The notes beneath the pieces were generated by a model, which saw only the letters and a list, made by a program, of their open reading frames with translations, was not told where the DNA came from and did not search any database. Positions 38,101-48,590 of a stretch of DNA of 64,000 bases are shown in pieces. The position numbers and the translations under genes were made by a program. Each line of letters opens with the position of its first letter. Position 1 is the stretch's first letter. Origin of the DNA: Nissolia schottii (taxonomy: Eukaryota > Streptophyta > Magnoliopsida > Fabales > Fabaceae); contig QANU01106857.1 in the NCBI GenBank assembly GCA_003254905.1, forward strand, positions 62,001 through 126,000. The letters run 5' to 3'.

Positions 38101-39029
38101 AAAAAAGAACAATGCATCATAGTTAGTTAGACACTTAGTTCATGTTAAAAAAAAAGTGTACATTTAGTTGAAATTAGATTTTAAAATTAATTTTTTTCAT
38201 ATTTTTATAAACTTCCAAAATTAAATATGTATAATCAGGTTACGAAATTATTGACTTATTAAAAATAGTACTTATTTAACAATATTTTATATTAGTAGTA
38301 CTATTATATAAATCAAAATAATTACAATAGAGAACTTACAATTATTGCGGTTAATGCACCTTTATTTAAGTAGTATTATTGTACTAATAAAAATCCAGTT
38401 CAATCGTTTACCAAAAGAAAAACCTTAGCCAAATGATGCCTATGTCTTGCGCGAGATGAAATATGTCTCTCGCGCGAGACATAATGCATCTTAAGCGAGA
38501 TAAAGGATCCAAAGATGCCATCAATGCACTGTATAATGCATCTTGCGTGATACATCATATATTTAGGATCCAAAGAGACATCATACATCATGGGTGGGTC
38601 AAGTTTTGGGTGGATGGGTTTGTCATGTGTTTGTTATATGATGTGCCACGTGATGGATACATCAGTAGATAATGTCTCCTACTAACGGCATGAACTAAAA
38701 TCAACTAATTCTTTTTTAGGGACTAATTCTTAACAAATTTTTTTTAGGAACCAAACAATTTTTTTTTTAATTTTACAAGAATTAAAAACATATTTAACCC
38801 TAAAGTGTTGATACCACAATTTCAGAATGAAACTTTTGGAGAATGAGGTAAATGAGACTCTGTTGACCTTTGATTGATTATCTTTTATTATTTCAACGTT
38901 GCCCCACAACGTGGTTGGTTGTGTTGTTAGCTTCATGTTACTCTTGTATCAATTCAGCTTCTACTAACTCCACATGCTCATCAACTGCGGTATTAGTGAC
39001 GTAGGCATTCCATGCATTCCCTCTTCCTC
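35182..39029. other. AT-rich intergenic DNA
   Basis: 35182-35350 is probably the RPS6 3' UTR. After that I see no gene. 36300-36720 is a less AT-rich patch without a credible frame. 38440-38590 holds imperfect repeats of a CATCTTGCGCGAGA-like unit including the perfect 12-bp palindrome tctcgcgcgaga (38468-38479) and two copies of aggatccaaaga. Short open frames in the region lack coding character. Confidence 0.5.
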
Positions 39030-39245
39030 AATACTATATGATCTATACACATTTCCCCCATACCCATTCACTTATAAATGACATTCAACCCAATTCCCAT
39101 AGATACCTGGTTTTCCGATGTATGAATCTCGGTTCACTCTCTGGATACTGGAGCTTAAAGGTCTTTGGGCTTCAATGTCTCTGGGCTCTCGTTGCGGTGG
39201 GTACCTGCAAAGACTCCAACGCTCAAGTAAGCAGGGGTTTTAAGG
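39030..39245 (-). repeat. LTR fragment, Ty3/gypsy-like
   Basis: On the minus strand it contains cttgagcgttggagtctttg followed by caggtaccc, the phrase typical of the R/U5 part of plant gypsy LTRs, and resembles the phrase near position 245 of this window. No full LTR pair is visible. Confidence 0.5.
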
Positions 39246-40007
39246 AGTATAGTAAGTGATAATTAGATGATCTTCATACCTGGGGTATGGGCTATATATT
39301 ATATATAATGGGGGTCGTTGAGATCTTTTGCGTGTGGTGGCGGCGGAAGGATATCTCGGGTCCTCGTGTTGCGGTAGGGTCGATGGTCTCGGAGCTGTTG
39401 AGCCCGAGCAGGGAGGAGGAGAGAATCTCGGGGTGACTTATCCCAAGCAGGTAGGAGGAGAGGATCTTGGAGCCGTTCGAGGGCTCGCGAGTGTCTAGGC
39501 CGAGTTGGGTTGGTCCGCAGAGGATAGGGCTTGGATCTTGGGGTGGCTAGGATGGGCCTTTATGGTCCAATCCGTAACACCTGGTTTTTTCCCACAAAAA
39601 ATGACGAAGTTTTTCCTTTGAGATGGGAGTCTGAATGCCATGGAGATGGTACGAATGGTAGAAACAACTTATCTTTGGGAGAATGGAACTATGTGAAGGA
39701 CGCACAAATGACCCAAGCAGGGGTTTCAATTATATAGGCAAACAAATTGTTAGAAAACTCTTACAATATGTAAGGTTTATAAACTATTACTAGACATCTT
39801 TATATTTAAATAATGTATTTAATACGTTATCCATTAAATGGATACACAAGAAAGACAATTACTTGCAATGTTATCTAGAATGACCAGAGCCCCCTTTTTA
39901 TTATGTTTATTTTAAAGGAGTGATAACTACATCGACTATTGAGCCGGTTTTAATTGTGTGCATAGTAAAGATAAAATCATTAACAAATGTAGGCATCTAC
40001 TTTGAAG
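39246..40007. other. Intergenic DNA with GC-rich patch
   Basis: 39320-39560 is GC-rich with repeats of the phrase gagcccgagcagg / gaggagagaatctcgggg, probably further retrotransposon-derived sequence next to the LTR fragment. The rest is AT-rich without features. Confidence 0.35.
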
Positions 40008-40973
40008 TAGGGGTGAACATGGGTCGTACCCAACCCGCCGACCCGCCAAGTCTGATCCAATCCGACTCGAGCGGGTCGGTTTTGGCGGGTCGGCGGGTCA
40101 GACCCAACGAATTCGCCATATTTTGTGGGTCGAGTCATGGGTCAGTGTTTCTAAAATCGACCCGACCCGACCCGACCCGACCCGCCTAAACCTAAACCAT
40201 TAAAATAAAAGAAACCTAAATCAGCTGCCCTTATGCCTTCACTTCAGAAATTAACATTCAAAACCTAGAACCCCTGCGCCGCTGCCCCATCTCTTCTCTG
40301 CGCCGCTGCTACTTCGTCTTCCTCCTGCAGTCCTGCTTTCATTGGCTCCCCTCCATTGCCACCCCTCGTTCGTTGGCTCTGTCTCAGCTTCGCGTTCGTC
40401 TCTCGCCGCTTCCCATATCGCGCTCGTCTCTCGCCCCCTCAGCCTCTCGCACAGGTCTCTCGCCGCCGCGGCCTCTCGCTGCCTCATCTTCGCGCAGGTC
40501 TCTCGCCGCCTCCCCTTCGCGCAGGCCTGTCGCCGCCTCAGCCTCTCGCCGCATCAAATCTGTCGCCGTTTCCATCTATGTTAATATTAACCCTAATTTA
40601 ATTTTAACCCTAATGTAAGCTTGTTGTTGCTATTAAGAATGTGGTTTGTGTGTTTTATTGAGTTTTTTCAATGTCTTAACTGATTATGTTTCTGCTTGTT
40701 GAGTGTGTGAGTTTCTGAGTTTGTGAGCTTCAATGTTTCTGCTTGTTTCAAGTTGCTGGCCATCCTCTTGAAAATATTTTTAAAAAAAAAAGAGGACGGG
40801 TCACCCGCCGACCCGCCTAACTCAATCCGACCCAGGCGGGTGGCGGGTCTGGCGGGTACCAGTTTAAAAAAGGGTAATTTTACCTGACCCGACCCACCCG
40901 CTGGTGGTCAGGTAGGATCGGTGACATGGGCGGGTCTGACCCGACCCGACCCATGTGCACCCCTGCTTTGAAG
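40000..40973. mobile_element. Complete non-autonomous hAT element with 8-bp duplication
   Basis: The element 40008-40965 (958 bp) begins taggggtgaacatgggtcg and ends with the inverted copy cgacccatgtgcacccctg. It is flanked on both sides by CTTTGAAG (40000-40007, 40966-40973). An 8-bp duplication and a (C/T)AGGGGTG end fit the hAT superfamily. The subterminal zones are arrays of GACCC/GGGTC. The middle (40251-40600) is a GC-rich island of repeated tctcgccgcc units, open in several frames on both strands but without a real protein signature. Confidence 0.92.
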
Positions 40974-41306
40974 AGTTATCCATTATGTAGTTGTGAAGAT
41001 ATGTTCTTTATTTTTTTGCTATTTTTGTGATTTAAGGTTGCTATTATCCTAACGTTGATAGTGGCTACACTTGGAGTCATTAGTCATTTAGTTAGAGTCA
41101 ATTTAAACAAGCAACATGCATGCGACTACAACCCTAAGACCTTTTCTATATATATAAATACACATTGTTCTCATCCATTTTCATCTCCCAACATCTCACT
41201 TGACTGGTTTCTGAATTGGTTTAGTAGTGTGATATGATGGCTTCGACAGGTTCCTCGAAAGGTTTCATCGAAGTTAATGCTAGTGCTAGGTTGGTTATCT
41301 TGTGTA
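40974..41306. other. Short intergenic stretch
   Basis: AT-rich, with a TATA-like box (ctatatatataaata, about 41146-41160) but no gene following it that I can support. Confidence 0.4.
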
Positions 41307-41373
41307 TGTTGGAAAATGTTATGTATTTTAAAAGTTCTAGTCCCACATTAGTTAGATCACAAACCTTTTAAGT

Positions 41374-41416
<43 letters not shown>

Positions 41417-41560
41417 AGTTGTTGTATTGGTAAAAAGAGTTGAGATGAGAGTTGGGCTCGCGTGCATGAGTTCAAGTCATTTGGGCACTTTGAAGTGCAA
41501 ATTGATGGATTTGCCGCCCCCTGCGCATGATAAATAGCGTCCCGATTTTTTTGCAAAACA
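41307..41560 (+). repeat. LTR-like repeat, copy 1
   Basis: Begins TGTTGGAAAATG and ends TTGCAAAACA, with the phrase tagtcccacattagttagat common in plant LTRs. It includes an expanded (TA)n tract at 41377-41412. An inverted second copy lies at 56143-56366. No 5-bp duplication was found, so it may be truncated or part of a larger element. Confidence 0.6.
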
Positions 41561-41739
41561 TATGCTAACATAACATATAAATAAAGTATTTGTTATTAAA
41601 TATAAATTTTTATATATTTATAAATTACAAAAAAATAATTAAAATTATTATTAATATAATTATAATAAATTGTTAAAATAAATAATAACATTTTAATCAA
41701 AAATTTATTTTTTAAAATTATTTCATTATTACCATTGGA

Positions 41740-42068
41740 TATATCTGACGGTAAACAAATAAATGAACACAATACTAATATACTTACTGTTAGTGTTGAC
41801 CGACAGTGGTAGATGAATAAAATATTATTATCTTTACCATCGCCATTAACCGACGGTAAACCGGTTCAAATGAACTCAAATGTGAACCAGTTTGCGTCAG
41901 TTTATACTGCCGGTAATTACCGTCGGTTGTCATTTTTCAACGGTAAAATGAATACCATCGACCACTCTACCATGTGCCCACGTCCGAAGGTAATGCCAAC
42001 GGTAACTTAAACAACCGACGGTAACGCTGACGGTAAAGTCGACGATAATGAGTTGTTTTCTTGTAGTG
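41740..42068 (-). mobile_element. CACTA (En/Spm-like) transposon terminus
   Basis: Read on the minus strand the block starts CACTACAAGAAAACAACTCA, the standard CACTA end, followed by many subterminal copies of TTACCGTCGG / CCGACGGTAA in both orientations, the usual transposase-binding array. The other terminus was not found within the window, so the element is truncated. It lies 300 bp outside the start of the NLR triplication. Confidence 0.8.
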
Positions 42069-44205
42069 AATGACGACCTCTGCAAAGCGTTTGGTAATAC
42101 AACCAGTGCCAATCTACATTGTCGAAGTAAAGTTCTATTTGCCATATAAAATTGAGAAAGCATCCTACTTTTTGTCCACGTGAAATCTTTTAAGTTGTGC
42201 ATACGACACATGTTAGATTAGTCACATTCCTAAGCAAACCAAAATTTCAAAACTAATGGCACAACCCTCGGTGGGTTTCAGATACCATTTTTGGTGTACT
42301 TCTTTGTCCATTATGAGTCATTTTGCTAATGAAATAAGTCACAATACTTATAAAAATAACAATTAAAGCTTTGCCTAATAATTTGTTCAACTTTGCCTCA
42401 TAATTCTTAAAACCAATTTTGTTCAACCTGGCCACAGTGACACCATTTCTTCATCGTGGAAGCTTAAAAGGTTGAGGACATGGTGAATGGTATACTCGAG
42501 ACCATGGCAGATGGGACACATTTGAGTAGCGACGATTGAGTGTTGTTGTAGACATTGAAGATGAGATCTTGAACGAAAGCGTGACATAGATTAAGCGGGA
42601 GTAAACTTGGCAGAGCGAGGAAGATTATGGTAGTGGTGAATCGGGATCTATGGTAGGGTTTTTGATTGATACATTGCAACATGACATGGTGGAGGTCAAA
42701 CATCGCTCCCTCACCCCACACGTCCTCCATGTTGATGACAGTGCGACATATCTTGAGCAGTGGCAACATAGAGGAGCTTGAGGCCACATGACCTCCATTT
42801 CAATATCATCAAAGCAAATCTCAATTGGTGGCAAAGTGTAGGAGCCTAAACAGCAACAACAGAGTGGAGTTGCAACGACGACAATGCAGCAACGCAAGTG
42901 AGCAATGGTGGAGTGCGAGAAGTGACTTAGAAAAAGAGAATGAAGGGATTGAGAAAGAGATTAGAAAAAAGGTTCCAAGAGGAGAATTAGAGGAAGTGAA
43001 AGTGGATTAGATAAATTTATTGGGGTAAACTAAACTGAATTGGGCTTGTAGAGTAGTGCTTCATTAAGAGGTTGCCACCTTGACAAATAGTCTGACATGG
43101 CAATATGTAGAGGCCTTATATTAAAAATTATATATTCTAAATAGATGTCAAAGTTCATTGGGCCTAATTCTTTGTGATGCAGTTTGCATTTTGTAGTATG
43201 CCCCTAATGTTGGATAGTACCTAATCTTCTTAGTCGTGTTGGTCTGTTTCATAGTATGTCTTCATCGGCTACTTGGACCGGTAAGTTGCCTCGTTAATGT
43301 TATGTAATTGTCACCGATGATCAATTTATATATTTTGGCACTTGAAAAGCTGTCTGACTCAAAAAATGTTAATGTCTTTATTATATTAATTATTCTATGG
43401 TTAGTACATTATAATATAATGGTTTATAAAAAAAAAGCTATAGGATTTAAAATAAGACAGATTCAGAAAAAATATTCAAACATTATATATTTAATTCTTA
43501 TAAAAAAAGTACATGTATAATTATCTGAGGTGTTTAGTACATTAGAATATAATTGTTTATGAATAAAAATAATTTTCGAGTTTCAGTGTAAAGCAAGTTA
43601 ACAAAACAGATTTAAAATCTGCATATTATTTGTTAAGTATTTTTTGTCGGTTAATAAGTCACGAATTTTTCTTTTGCAACGGATTAAATTTTTAAAACAA
43701 TTATTACATAGAATCTATTACCTATTAATATATAAAAGTTGGATATTTGAAGTCTTTAAGACCGACTCATTGAAATGTGCATGTTAAGGACTTGCCTCAG
43801 AAAAAAAGACATTGTAGTGGTTTTGCGACTTGTATAGCAGCAGAATCTAGTTTATACTAAAATTTACAGTTGACTTGATAGAAAATTTATTTTTATCTTT
43901 TTTGAATCGGGAATTGATAGACAGAATCTAGTTGATGCCAACTGCATTATATAATACATAGCATTTGAGCCCTATTAACGAAAATCATATAACAGCTCAT
44001 ATTCGGTATCCAGCTGATATTATTGTGCACAGTTTCTATAACCAGTGTTAATAGTAACATACATTCATTTTGTACCAATTGTAAAAGCAAAATATCTCAC
44101 ACTTATTGAATAGTTGAAGTTATACAGAGCAGGCTGCATGGCCAAAATAGAGCATATGGCACGCTCATTTTATTGGCGTCACATGTTAAAGGGATTCCTA
44201 GCAAA

Positions 44206-47200
44206 TCAAGGCTTGGGAACAGTCATGTTGCTCAAGAAAAAGGCATGTTTGGCAGAGGCATATGATTTTTCAAACAAACTGCCATTTTGTAAATCATATG
44301 AACACAATTCTTGGAACCACAATTCATTCAGAGATTTGGCCTTAGAAAAGCCTCCATTAACATCATCACACACACAACGGGGAAACGGGGGAAAAAGCCT
44401 CACCCTCAAACCATGCCGCACTTGTGTGCCATCATCACCAAGAGCTGTACAATGAGAGAAAATTACATCTGGAATGTGGGCTATCTTGTGCCAATCCTCC
44501 CCTGTTCCTTCCTTACACCGCTCCCCAAATTCTGGGCAGCAAGCAACTTTCAGATGTTTGAGCGAAGTAAGGTATTGTACAGCATCAGGAAAGGACTTCA
44601 ATGCTGGGCAGCTGTTAATAGCCAGATCTTCAAGTGAAGTAAGGTGCCGTACACCTTCAGACAAGGATATCAATCCCCAACATCTTTCAATCCTTAGAGT
44701 TGTTAGGGAGCACAAACCTTCCAAACCTTGCTCTGGCAATGACTCAAGCTCATAACAATCCTTGATTACTAGAAACTCCAAAGAGCTGAGTTTCATGATT
44801 TCATTTGGCAATTTCTTCAATTTGCGGAAACCATGTATTTCCATAAATTCAACGCATTTCAGGTTGTTCATCATTCCCTCCGGGAAGGTTGTCAAGTTAC
44901 TAGAGAGACGACAGAGAAGGCGGTCTAACTTGCACTCAATAGACAATGACTCCATAATGCAACCCATAATTTGGAGGTGTTTAACACATGGAAGCCACGA
45001 TGACAACTGAAATTTAGAGCAATTCGAGATGCGCAAATAAGAAAGACGGGGAAACATGACCCCTCTTTCCACTTTCAACAATCGCTCCAAGTTTTGTAAC
45101 TTGGACACTCTGAGTTGCTCCAAAGATGGGAAAGCCCTCAACTCCACACCATCATAACATTCATCATCATCCATATACTGCACATTATCCATATGAAATA
45201 TATCAAGTCTTTTAAGAGATGGGAGTTTACCAAGTGTGGGAAGATGTCGACAGTTTCTGCACATAACAAGTGTAAGAGAAACTAAATTGCTGAGGGCTGA
45301 ATTGTTACCCATCCAACCTGGCAAGTATAATCCTTCATAAGTACTTATCTTCAATACCTTGAGATTTGAGTGAGGTTGAAGAGCTTCAAGAACTTGCCCA
45401 ACATCGGTAACAGATGACTTGGTTCCATCACTTTTGTCCCATGACAACCGTAACTCTCGGAGGTCTTCTTTATCCTTCAAATTGGCCTCTTGAGCTTCAG
45501 ATAAACTGCCAACATTCCCTAGGCCTTCGATGTTTAGTTCTCCTCCTAGATTCAAGTCACGTAACTCTGTCAAACTATACCCTGCCTCCGTTTTGACAAT
45601 GAATACATTTAATGTTCTCAAATGAGATAGCTTGTGAGTGTTAGGGAACATATAAGACAGTGAATAACAATCACGAATGACAAGATGTCTGAGATTTTGT
45701 AAGCAAGTCAAGTGTTTCGGCAAAAACTCAAGTTGATATAATTCAATCAGTTTCAGGATTTCCAAGTTGCGCAAATTGTAAATAGAACCTGGCAAGGTCT
45801 TAATCCCCCCATCATGAAGTTCCAAGTACCTCAAGTGGATTAATTTTCCAAGTGAAGATAGCTTGAAAGATTCTGCACATAAAACCCGAAGAGAACGGTT
45901 TGTTGGAAACCAAGAATAACCCTGCCATGTATGTTCTAACTGATAGAATGTTCGCAATGATTCAACATTCTTTAATGCTTCCTTCTTGAATGATGTTCCA
46001 CCACTATAGCTAAAACCAATATGATGTGTGTTTCTTAACAAATCAACCTGGTATTGGTATGCTTTATCTAAACGCACACACTCTTGCTCCGTAATTGACT
46101 GAGCAAGATCATGGATGAGATCATGCATCTTGAAACAAATATTGCCCAAATCATCACATGTCTTGACATCTTGGAAGAATGATTTTTGATACAATTCATT
46201 CCAGATCATATTACCAACCTCTTCCACATCCAACTTTTCCCGAGATGAAATAAAGTCATTAGCCATCCAAAGATGAATCAAATCTTGCTTAATGATTTTT
46301 GCATCTTTGGGAAAGATGGCACAGAAAGCAAAACATTGCTTTGATGTGGGAGTTAAATAAAAGTAGCTCAACCTTAAGGCATGGAAAATATCATTTTCAT
46401 CAGGTAGAGTCCAAAGCTTACTCTCTTTAACTTCGAGCCATTCTTTCTCCCCATTTCTAGAGCGCATCAGACCTCCTAATGCTTGTGCAGCAAGAGGCGA
46501 CCCCTTGCATTTCTTCGAAATCTCCTTGCCTATTGCTACCCACTCTTCACGTTCTTCTTTGCCAGACCCAAATGCACGTTGTTTGAACAATGACCAGCAG
46601 TCGTCCTCAGATAGACCATACAAATCATGAGCTTGGCATGTTCCCATGATTGTTACAACAGCCGCATCACGAGTGGAGACTAAAATGGAAGTACCTTTCG
46701 ATCCACAAGACAACACATATTTCAACTTATCCCATTTGTCTAGGCTTAATCCCAACTCCAACTCTTGACTTTTGTTCCATACATCATCTAAAACCAACAA
46801 GTACCTTTTACTTTGCAACAATTCTTGCACCTTCTGTTCCATTACATATAAATCCAAGATGTCATACTTAGCCTTTATGACAGATTCTATGATGGAACAC
46901 AAAATGCTCTTAATATTGAAATTTTCAGAGACACATATCCAAATCTTCAATTCAAAATGGTCACTTACTCTTTGATCATTGTAGACCGATTGCGCAAGTG
47001 TTGTTTTTCCAATGCCGCCTAAGCCAACGATGGGATAGACGGAAAGTGAGTCAGAGTTCCATGCTCGGCCAAGAAGAAACTCCACGACCTTCGCTTTGTC
47101 TTCATCTCGTCCATATACTTGAGGATTGGCAATATTTGGACTGGTCTGGCGCCATTCAGCTACTTCAGTCTGCCTCTCCCGGACACGCTCGCTTAGACCA

Positions 47201-47577
47201 AACTTGTTCTTAACTTCAGCAATTTGACCCAACCTTCCTATCATCTCGTTCAGTCTACGCCCAACCCACCAACGAAATATGATTTTCTCTGGAGTAAAAG
47301 AGCATAAGCCTCCAAGTTGAAGGGATTCAGTAGAATTAGAACAATCATCAAGGACATCTTCTAGAACATACACTGCATCTTTAAGTTGCTGCAACCAAAC
47401 TTTAACAGAGCGATTTATAAATTGTTGCTCCTCAGCATCATCAAGAATGGCCTTGATCATCTCTAAATGGGTTGACAACTTTTCAGCCGCTCGTCTGATT
47501 CCAGAGAAAGTCGCAAATTCACGTTGGACCAAGGGGAGCAAACTCTTGAGCGCACCTCCAATCAAGGCCTCAGCCAT
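44206..47577 (-). CDS. CC-NB-ARC-LRR disease resistance protein NLR-A (RGA type, 1123 aa)
   Basis: Intracellular immune receptor. Single exon. The start is set at MAEALIGG (47577), where this family begins and where all three paralogues agree; a 27-codon extension upstream is not conserved in frame. In order: Rx-type coiled coil (1-130, with EDVLDD at 73-78), NB-ARC with P-loop GLGGIGKTT (185-193), RNBS-A-like FELKIWICVSENF (208-220), kinase-2 LLVLDDVW (260-267), RNBS-B STRD (301-304), GLPL variant GSPLAAQALGG (359-369), MHD (484-486), then leucine-rich repeats from about 530 to 1070. All nucleotide-binding motifs are intact. The C-terminal ~60 residues after HCTALGDDGT differ from NLR-C through indels. 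No TIR or integrated decoy domain is seen. Confidence 0.95.
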   Translation of the reverse strand: MAEALIGGALKSLLPLVQREFATFSGIRRAAEKLSTHLEMIKAILDDAEEQQFINRSVKVWLQQLKDAVYVLEDVLDDCSNSTESLQLGGLCSFTPEKIIFRWWVGRRLNEMIGRLGQIAEVKNKFGLSERVRERQTEVAEWRQTSPNIANPQVYGRDEDKAKVVEFLLGRAWNSDSLSVYPIVGLGGIGKTTLAQSVYNDQRVSDHFELKIWICVSENFNIKSILCSIIESVIKAKYDILDLYVMEQKVQELLQSKRYLLVLDDVWNKSQELELGLSLDKWDKLKYVLSCGSKGTSILVSTRDAAVVTIMGTCQAHDLYGLSEDDCWSLFKQRAFGSGKEEREEWVAIGKEISKKCKGSPLAAQALGGLMRSRNGEKEWLEVKESKLWTLPDENDIFHALRLSYFYLTPTSKQCFAFCAIFPKDAKIIKQDLIHLWMANDFISSREKLDVEEVGNMIWNELYQKSFFQDVKTCDDLGNICFKMHDLIHDLAQSITEQECVRLDKAYQYQVDLLRNTHHIGFSYSGGTSFKKEALKNVESLRTFYQLEHTWQGYSWFPTNRSLRVLCAESFKLSSLGKLIHLRYLELHDGGIKTLPGSIYNLRNLEILKLIELYQLEFLPKHLTCLQNLRHLVIRDCYSLSYMFPNTHKLSHLRTLNVFIVKTEAGYSLTELRDLNLGGELNIEGLGNVGSLSEAQEANLKDKEDLRELRLSWDKSDGTKSSVTDVGQVLEALQPHSNLKVLKISTYEGLYLPGWMGNNSALSNLVSLTLVMCRNCRHLPTLGKLPSLKRLDIFHMDNVQYMDDDECYDGVELRAFPSLEQLRVSKLQNLERLLKVERGVMFPRLSYLRISNCSKFQLSSWLPCVKHLQIMGCIMESLSIECKLDRLLCRLSSNLTTFPEGMMNNLKCVEFMEIHGFRKLKKLPNEIMKLSSLEFLVIKDCYELESLPEQGLEGLCSLTTLRIERCWGLISLSEGVRHLTSLEDLAINSCPALKSFPDAVQYLTSLKHLKVACCPEFGERCKEGTGEDWHKIAHIPDVIFSHCTALGDDGTQVRHGLRVRLFPPFPRCVCDDVNGGFSKAKSLNELWFQELCSYDLQNGSLFEKSYASAKHAFFLSNMTVPKP

Positions 47578-47681
47578 TTTTAGAGAATGCAAAAATTTGA
47601 GAAGAATGGGGGAAAGAAAGGTTAGCGATAAATGAAGTGGTGAGAGTAACGGTAGCAAAGGTGCATAAATGTAACCACAAA

Positions 47682-47763
47682 GTCAACGGGAATTGGCTCG
47701 AAATGCCAGATGCTGTCTCTTTCCAATTTCCATTTGTTTTTTCTCCAAGCCATGTGCCACGTG
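47682..47763 (-). promoter_or_regulatory. NLR-A promoter: W-box core and G-box
   Basis: On the minus strand TTGAC (47682-47686) lies 105 bp and CACGTG (47758-47763) about 180 bp upstream of the ATG. Both are kept at nearly the same distance in units B and C. WRKY factors bind TTGAC-type cores and bHLH/bZIP factors bind G-boxes; the link to defence control is inference. Confidence 0.5.
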
Positions 47764-48392
47764 ATGTCTTAACAAATCTACAATGCGAAGTTCAATTGGA
47801 AACAGGAATGAATAATTGATTCTGTTAACAATAATAATTAAACGGATTGGTTTGGATTAATTTACAATTTGTCACATGCCATCAAGTTGAAAGAATATTT
47901 TTTCTTTTAATGTGTTAACACGTGGTCAGATTCACGAAAAAAATGAAGTTGTTTGTAATTAATCTTTCACAAAACTTATGAAAAAATTACACTAATCATG
48001 CAAATTTTTTTAAAAGCTACTTTAGTGAACGAATTAGTTTCCAAAAGTACCGACAGCGGTGAAAAAGCCAGCAAAATATCTCCTAAATAGCTTAGGGTTA
48101 TTTTTAGAAAATAACTTAAATTTATATACAATAAAGGCTTTGCTTATTTTTCATCATTTGTTACTGAACTAGTTAGATTTTTTGAAAACAACTTTTATTG
48201 AAAAGCAAAACTATTTTTCATGGTTTCTAAACGTGCAATTAGTCAACGGGAATTGGCTGCAGAAATGATGTCCCTATTCAAGAAACTTCATGGAAGCAGC
48301 CATGTAATAATTACTTCTCTTAACAATAATAATAATTGAAACAATAAACAATGCCAAGTGGCAAGGTATCCAATACTGTTATATTGTTTTAA

Positions 48393-48590
48393 AAAGGGCG
48401 GGGGTTGGTCCAAGTGGTAAGCGGTTTGGTATCGTTTAAGCAAGGTCCCGAGTTCGAGACCTTGTGAACGCAATTATTCCCGCTGGGAGACTCACCTGCC
48501 ATAGCCAGGTGCGCGACCCGGGTCGGCCCGGATTAGTCAAGGCTAAGCCTTGGATACCGGGTAGGCAACCTAAAAAAAAAAACAAAGGGC
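48393..48590 (+). mobile_element. tRNA-derived SINE private to unit A
   Basis: SINE body 48400-48583 (184 bp): A box tggtccaagtgg (about 48415-48426), B box gagttcgagacc (about 48450-48461), a GC-rich body and an A-rich tail (taaaaaaaaaaac). It is flanked by AAAGGGC (48393-48399 and 48584-48590). The matching place in unit C (about 62858) runs straight from gttttaaaaagg into ctattttataag without it, so the empty site is known. Confidence 0.88.

Noticed and set aside
40251..40618. Several overlapping open frames on both strands, rich in Arg/Ala/Ser
   Set aside because: They arise from the GC-rich tctcgccgcc array inside the hAT element; no codon bias or family signature.
42464..42897. Two minus-strand frames of about 100 codons downstream of NLR-A
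   Set aside because: The same stretch in units B and C has indels that break the frames, so they are not under selection.
43308..43520. 70-codon plus-strand frame repeated almost unchanged at 50413-50625
   Set aside because: Its similarity is explained by the recent duplication; in unit C the frame is broken; composition is AT-driven.
44114..44755. Plus-strand open frames across the NLR-A 3' end (and the like at 51265 and 58237)
   Set aside because: Antisense shadows of the LRR region of the NLR genes.
47578..47658. 27-codon N-terminal extension of NLR-A (and longer ones in B and C)
   Set aside because: The family start MAEALIGG is at 47577 and the upstream frame differs between the three copies; the longer starts would also overlap the promoter motifs.
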